From Acidobacteriota bacterium (lineage in GTDB: Bacteria; Acidobacteriota; Blastocatellia; RBC074), in the NCBI GenBank assembly GCA_022614735.1, contig JAKEHZ010000089.1:1-29042 (forward strand): a stretch of DNA of 29,042 nucleotides. The letters run 5' to 3'. Positions 24,092-29,042 of the stretch are shown piece by piece. The notes beneath the pieces are model-generated. The model was not told where the DNA came from. It was given only the letters and a program-made list of their open reading frames with translations, and did no database searches. Each line of letters opens with the position of its first letter. The first letter of the stretch is position 1. A program made the translations under genes and the position numbers.

Positions 24092-25237
24092 ATGAATAAG
24101 AAATTTGCCTCGGGATTGAATATCACATTGCTTATCTTCGGCCTTCAGGCTTGCAAAGAGGAACAACCTGCCAAACTTAACATCTCCGCTACGGTCGAAG
24201 CGCAGGCGACCAAACAGGCAGCAGCTACTACGCCCCTGCCTGAGCGTTTCAGAAGAGTGCTGGTTGGTATGATTGACAATCAGCTTCCCATCCAGATGGA
24301 AATCAGCCGTGTTAAAGACAATATCTGGGGCCGTTATTTTTATGAGAAGAAACGTGATGGGAATTATTTGAGGTTGCAGGGGAAGATCGATAATACGGGC
24401 GCAGTGAAGCTCACGGAGTATGACGGTGACAAAGGGACTGGCACATTCACAGGAAAACTGATCAATGAGGAAGTTAACGGCGAATCGACTATGAAGCTCA
24501 GTGGAAACTGGACGAGCGCGAAGGACGGGAAAACATTACCTCTCGAGCTCGTCGAACGGCGCTTCGAACTGGGCGGCGGATTGAAGATTACTTCAAAAGA
24601 GCAGAGCGAAGACCTCAAGGCACAAAAGGCGTCGATCAACACGACTACCGCTCAACTCGCCGGCAGTGGCAAGCGCGCTGAGAACTTCAACAAAGCAATC
24701 ACAGCATTTATCGGCCAACAGGTCCAAAGGTTCAAGAATGAAACCAAACCGGACGACAGAGACGCAGCACGAGCGGCTGACGACAAGAGACCGGGAAATG
24801 CATTGGATCTCAATTACGAAGTCAAGTACGCGGATAAAAATTTGATAAGCATCCTGTATACCACTTATACCTTTACTGGTGGCGCACACGGCAATGCGAC
24901 TAGCAAATCTTTCAACTATGACCTCAATCAAGACAAGATGCTGACACTCGAAGATCTTTTCACGCCGAATTCGAATTACATAAAGGTGATTTCCGATTAC
25001 TGCATCAACACCCTCAAGCAGCGAAATATCAGTGACGATAACTGGGTTCGAAGTGGCGCAGGAGCAAAGAGGGAGAACTATCCCAGCTGGAATATTGTGC
25101 CTCAAGGTCTGCTTATCACATTCGATGCATATCAGGTTGCCGCATATGCTGTCGGGCCGCAGGAAGTCATTGTTCCTTTCTCTGCATTAAAAGGTGTGAT
25201 TAAGGCTGGCGGGCCACTCGAGGCCCTTGTCAAATAA
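24092..25237 (+). CDS. DUF3298-domain lipoprotein (RsiV-like fold)
   Basis: The 381-residue protein begins with a lipoprotein signal (LLIFGLQAC, Cys21). The middle part (about 50-170) repeats short beta strands and is unassigned. The C-terminal part (about 205-375) matches the DUF4163/DUF3298 pair, with the family phrase ILYTTYTFTGGAHGNATSKS followed by FNYDLNQDKMLTLEDLF and VPFSALKGVI. In RsiV this fold binds lysozyme, but here there is no anti-sigma segment, so binding partner and role are unknown. AAAGG is close before the ATG. The stop is 2 bases from the ATPase start, so the two genes are co-translated. Confidence 0.82.
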   Translation: MNKKFASGLNITLLIFGLQACKEEQPAKLNISATVEAQATKQAAATTPLPERFRRVLVGMIDNQLPIQMEISRVKDNIWGRYFYEKKRDGNYLRLQGKIDNTGAVKLTEYDGDKGTGTFTGKLINEEVNGESTMKLSGNWTSAKDGKTLPLELVERRFELGGGLKITSKEQSEDLKAQKASINTTTAQLAGSGKRAENFNKAITAFIGQQVQRFKNETKPDDRDAARAADDKRPGNALDLNYEVKYADKNLISILYTTYTFTGGAHGNATSKSFNYDLNQDKMLTLEDLFTPNSNYIKVISDYCINTLKQRNISDDNWVRSGAGAKRENYPSWNIVPQGLLITFDAYQVAAYAVGPQEVIVPFSALKGVIKAGGPLEALVK

Positions 25238-25239
25238 CG

Positions 25240-26013
<774 letters not shown>

Positions 26014-26034
<21 letters not shown>

Positions 26035-26856
26035 CTGCCTTCTGTACTCTTCGATCCTGGCCTTTTCCTCTTTACCGGTCACCTCAAGTTTCTTACGCCA
26101 CTCATTTTTATAAGGCCTGAGAGCATTCACGATTGTCTCGGCAACAGCCAGGTTACGGAACCATTTTTTGTTCGCAGGCACGATGAACCACGGCGCGTGA
26201 GGCGTGCTGCAGCGATTGATCGCGTCTTCATAGGCGCGCGTGTAATCATTCCAATACTCGCGTTCGTTCCAATCGGTAACCGAAAGCTTCCAGTATTTTT
26301 CTGGTTCCTGTTCGCGTTCGAGCAGGCGTTCCTCCTGCTCTTTTTTGCTGATGTGAAGATAGAATTTGAGGATAATGGTCTTATGGTCAGTCAGGAGTTT
26401 TTCAAAATGATTGATGTGATCGTAGCGCGCTCGCCAGACCTTTTCGGGGACGAGTTTGTGCACGCGCACGACGAGCACGTCTTCGTAGTGTGATCGGTTG
26501 AAGATAATGATCTCACCGAGACCGGGTGTGTGTTGATGAATGCGCCAGAGAAAATCGTGGGCCAGTTCTTTGGCTGTGGGAACCTTGAAAGACGCCACAC
26601 TGCAACCCAGCGCATTGAGCGGTCCCATCACTGCTCTGATCGTACCGTCTTTCCCGCTCGTATCGCGACCCTGTAACACAACCAGGACTGAATGATCGCT
26701 TGCGGCATAGAGCAGCTCCTGCAATTGCGTTAGTTCCTCACTCAGTGCTCTGAGCCGCTCCTCGCCTTCTTCACGATCGAGTCCCTGGTCATCTTCCGGA
26801 TCGATGTCGTTGAGATTGATCGGATGAGCTCCTGTAATCTTGTGAGCGTAAGCCAT
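26014..26856 (-). CDS. Polyphosphate kinase 2 family protein
   Basis: The 280-residue enzyme belongs to the PPK2 family, which transfers phosphate between polyphosphate and nucleotides. Walker A is GRDTSGKDGT (63-72). The second conserved block is FNRSHYEDVLVVRVH (119-133), and the C-terminal block is PANKKWFRNLAVAETIV. The NRSHYEDV form resembles the PPK2-related group (TIGR03709). Whether it makes NDP or NTP is not readable. The ATG at 26856 gives the usual MAYAHKI start. The frame is open to 26928, but those residues are palindrome sequence. There is no obvious Shine-Dalgarno sequence in the AT-rich leader. Its end overlaps the ATPase gene tail-to-tail. Confidence 0.9.
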
Positions 26857-26881
26857 AATTTTTATTGTGGATTGCGGAAGA

Positions 26882-27082
26882 GGGGACTGGGGGACTGGGA
26901 GACGGGGAGACGGGGAGAGTATTTTCATTTTTCATTTTCCATTTGATATTTATCATTTGTCATTGATAGAGCCGTGTGCATTGTTATGACTAATGTCAAA
27001 TTACAGATATCAAATGGAAAATGAAAAATGAAAATACTCTCCCCGTCTCCCCGTCTCCCCGTCTCCCAGTCCCCCAGTCCCC
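26882..27082. repeat. Long palindrome with unequal octamer copy number in its arms
   Basis: Bases 26897-26949 and 27007-27059 are exact reverse complements over 53 bases. After an eight-base bulge the outer GGGGACTGGGGGACTGG also pairs with the end of the right arm. The right arm has one more CCCCGTCT unit than the left (three against two). The 57-base tip contains a further imperfect ATTTGTCATT/AATGTCAAAT pairing. It fills most of the gap between the dienelactone hydrolase and PPK2 genes and lies about 25 bases upstream of the PPK2 start. Confidence 0.93.
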
Positions 27083-27107
27083 CGCTCTCCAGCTCTCCCG
27101 CTCTTCT

Positions 27108-27980
27108 TTATGCGACTCCGTTCTTCTTAATCCATTCGAGCAATCTCTTCCAGCCCTCCTCCGCCTGTTCCTTGCGATAGCTCGGACGATAGTCCGCGTA
27201 GAAACCGTGTGGGGTATCGGGGTAGAGAATTATCTCCGAAGGTTTACCGGTGTCTTTCAACGCCTTCTGCATTTGTTCGACGGTGTTGTTAGGTATGCCT
27301 GTATCTGCTCCGCCATAAAGACCGAGCACCGGGGCTTTCAAATCCTTGACCAGATCGATTGGGTTTTTCGGCTGCAGCTCATTTGTGGTACCGACGAGGC
27401 GACCGTACCAGGCGACGCCTGCCTTCAGGTTGGGATTATGCGCGGCGTAAAGCCAGACAACGCGCCCGCCCCAGCAAAATCCGGTAATGGCTAGCTTAGC
27501 CGTATTTCCGTTGTTCTTCTTTGCCCAGGCGACCGCGGCATCAAGATCAGACATCACCTGCGCATCTGGTACCTTCGATACGACCTTTTGGATGATCTCA
27601 TTGATGTTGGTCATCTTTGAAACATCGCCCTGGCGCGCATACATCTCAGGCGCGATAGCAAGATAGCCTTCTTTGGCAAATCGGCGGCAGACATCTTTGA
27701 TGTGTTCGTGGACGCCGAATATTTCCTGCACCACGAGCACCGTAGGGAAGTTATTTCCCTTTCCAGGCTGTGCTCTGTAAGCGGGAATATCGCCTTCCTT
27801 CACTGGAATCTTCACTTCCCCGGCGACAATGCCGTTTGTGTCGGTGGTGATCACGCTCTGCGCCTGTATCGGTTGCACGGCTAACGCGAAACCGGCGGAT
27901 AGTGAGGTAACGACAAATGTGCGACGCGTCATGTCTGGCGTCGACGGAAACAAACCTTTTAGTTCTTCGTGAATTTCCAT
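27108..27980 (-). CDS. Tat-exported dienelactone-hydrolase-family protein
   Basis: The 290-residue alpha/beta hydrolase has the dienelactone hydrolase triad Cys169 in GFCWGG, Asp226 in YGGADTGIP and His258 in DTPHGFYAD. Residues 17-41 (MTRRTFVVTSLSAGFALAV) form a twin-arginine signal after a 16-residue lead, so it is probably exported. GAGGAG lies 6 bases before the ATG at 27980. Family members open cyclic lactones formed in aromatic breakdown, but many exported ones have unknown substrates. The upstream M28 gene is on the same strand but separated by two palindromes. Confidence 0.9.
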   Translation of the reverse strand: MEIHEELKGLFPSTPDMTRRTFVVTSLSAGFALAVQPIQAQSVITTDTNGIVAGEVKIPVKEGDIPAYRAQPGKGNNFPTVLVVQEIFGVHEHIKDVCRRFAKEGYLAIAPEMYARQGDVSKMTNINEIIQKVVSKVPDAQVMSDLDAAVAWAKKNNGNTAKLAITGFCWGGRVVWLYAAHNPNLKAGVAWYGRLVGTTNELQPKNPIDLVKDLKAPVLGLYGGADTGIPNNTVEQMQKALKDTGKPSEIILYPDTPHGFYADYRPSYRKEQAEEGWKRLLEWIKKNGVA

Positions 27981-27994
27981 ATATGACTCCTCTG

Positions 27995-28028
27995 CAACTA
28001 CTGGGAGCGCTTGCGCTCCCAGTAGTTG
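27995..28028. repeat. Perfect 16-bp-arm palindrome before the dienelactone hydrolase
   Basis: CAACTACTGGGAGCGC (27995-28010) pairs exactly with 28013-28028 around a TT centre. It shares CTGGGAGCGC with the larger palindrome at 7378-7467. It lies just upstream of the Shine-Dalgarno sequence of the dienelactone hydrolase gene. Confidence 0.9.
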
Positions 28029-28083
28029 TCATTGTTTCTGGACGTCGTCATGAAAGACATGAACGACTCCTTGGAAAATAGAA

Positions 28084-28148
28084 AGGATTGACAGGGTTTA
28101 TCAGGATTTTGTCAATTGGGTCAAATCTTGAAAAATCCTGTCAATCCT
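28084..28148. repeat. Imperfect palindrome after the M28 gene
   Basis: AGGATTGACAGG (28084-28095) pairs with CCTGTCAATCCT (28137-28148). A second internal CAGGATTTT (28102-28110) can pair instead with AAAATCCTG (28132-28140), so two folds compete. The unit AGGATTnnnAGG recurs inside. It lies 5 bases beyond the M28 stop codon. Confidence 0.8.
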
Positions 28149-28153
28149 GTCTA

Positions 28154-29042
28154 TTAATTGTTAGCCATTTGTTTCGGCAATGGATCGGGCAGACTTGCAA
28201 TTGCGTAAGACAGCACTGCCATCACAGCCGCGTTCTCCGCCAGTTCACGCGGATTTACCTTGTCGAAGGTGTCGGCGGGGGTGTGATGATAGTTGAAATA
28301 AGTCCGGTCATCCTGAATCGGCGCGAATCCCGGCACACCCGCGTTTTCGAGGGGCGAGATGTCAGCGCCGACAGAATTGGTGACAAGACGAATGATGCCG
28401 GCGCCGGAGCTCTGCAAAATGTTGGCCACAGGTTGCAGCATCGGCAATGCGCCTGGTGTGACGTGAGCGTAGAATCCTATCGGGTGTCCCGCGCCCTGAT
28501 CACTCTCAATTGCTGCAATGTGGTTAGCGATATTCATCGATTGATTTTGAAAGTAAGTTTTGGCGCCTGCAATACCATTTTCCTCGCTCATCCAGGCAAT
28601 GACGCGAATTGAACGTTTGGGTTTGAGCTTTAACTGCTTGCATAAATTCACAACCTGCATTGAGACAGCCACACCAGCGGCATCGTCCAATGCTCCGGTG
28701 CCGAGATCCCAGGAATCGAGATGGCCGGAAACGATGACAAATTGCTCGGGGAATTCACTACCTTTCAAATCCGCAATGACATTGTAGCTTTCAGCGTCAG
28801 GCAAAGTTTGCGGCGTGAGCACCAGTCGCATCTTCACTTCACCCTGCGCAGCAAGATAGGCAATTAGATCCGCATCTTCAGCCGTAACGGATGCGGCAGG
28901 AATCCGGGGCACGCCATCAGCGTACCGGATCCCGCCCGTATGAGGCAGGCGATAAGCGCCGCCACCTGCTGAACGATTCAACGCGGCAACCGCTCCCAAT
29001 CGCGCTGCAGCACTGGCTCCACCGCTGCGATAAATCACAGAT
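28154..29042 (-). CDS. M28-family zinc aminopeptidase, 5' end outside the window
   Basis: The last 296 residues of an M28 metallopeptidase are visible, and the frame runs off the right edge. Zinc-site motifs are SGHLDSWDLGTGALDDAAG (His and bridging Asp), SEENGIAG (general-base and ligand Glu), IESDQG (Asp) and YHHTPADTFDKV (final His). The part before the catalytic domain has VPRIPAASVTAEDADLIAYL, the end of a PA-like domain as in exported carboxypeptidase Q-type enzymes. The start and any signal peptide are not visible. Confidence 0.92.
   Translation of the reverse strand, partial: SVIYRSGGASAAARLGAVAALNRSAGGGAYRLPHTGGIRYADGVPRIPAASVTAEDADLIAYLAAQGEVKMRLVLTPQTLPDAESYNVIADLKGSEFPEQFVIVSGHLDSWDLGTGALDDAAGVAVSMQVVNLCKQLKLKPKRSIRVIAWMSEENGIAGAKTYFQNQSMNIANHIAAIESDQGAGHPIGFYAHVTPGALPMLQPVANILQSSGAGIIRLVTNSVGADISPLENAGVPGFAPIQDDRTYFNYHHTPADTFDKVNPRELAENAAVMAVLSYAIASLPDPLPKQMANN

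Overview
The window is a 29 kb piece of a bacterial chromosome, carrying 22 protein-coding genes (the last cut by the right edge) and one probable structured RNA. I see no rRNA, tRNA, CRISPR array, transposase or phage gene. Gene content (Nuo-type complex I, Tat- and Sec-exported amidohydrolases, an exported sulfatase, a DUF1080 protein, an FHA-GAF-AAA-Fis regulator, an M28 peptidase) suits a free-living aerobic soil heterotroph. My best guess is Acidobacteriota, perhaps Blastocatellia. That is inference from gene style, not from a marker gene.

Layout. Positions 127-5727 hold nuoK-nuoL-nuoM-nuoN, the membrane proton-pumping end of NADH dehydrogenase. Positions 5856-10036 (minus strand) hold an exported amidase, an exported cyclase-family hydrolase and a CehA/McbA-like PHP metallohydrolase. 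Positions 10166-14994 (plus) hold a DUF1080 protein, a tandem VOC lipoprotein, an exported sulfatase and an MFS carrier, which looks like a small catabolic neighbourhood. A clearly AT-richer gene of unknown function sits at 15185-15997. Positions 16119-20287 (minus) hold a sigma-54 activator followed by an acyl-CoA ligase and a cupin whose start codon overlaps the ligase stop. The 729-base gap 20288-21016 contains operator-like boxes, a long-stem RNA candidate and a strong intrinsic terminator. Positions 21017-26034 (plus) hold an M14 peptidase, a UxaA-family dehydratase, a DUF3298 lipoprotein and an ABC-type ATPase. Positions 26014-29042 (minus) hold a PPK2 kinase, a Tat-exported dienelactone hydrolase and a partial M28 peptidase.

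The striking feature is between the genes. All 15 intergenic gaps of 75 bases or more (counting the one at the left edge) contain a long inverted repeat or one half of one. All seven junctions of 55 bases or less lack it. Arms are 16-63 bases and often perfect (40, 44, 44, 50, 58 and 63 base pairs). Most are built from short tandem units of 7, 8 or 9 bases. They fall into related families that share outer ends or loop sequences, and some are nested inside or joined to others. They sit in operons, between convergent genes and just upstream of start codons, so they are not simply terminators. Arms differ in unit copy number in several cases, and the AT-rich gene lies between two separated half-elements. 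I know of no described family that fits all of this. It is the best candidate here for an undescribed system.

Several open reading frames run into these palindromes, giving false N-terminal extensions (nuoL, amidase, acyl-CoA ligase, M14, PPK2). In one case, the CehA-like gene, both protein ends appear to be encoded by repeat sequence. Starts were chosen accordingly.
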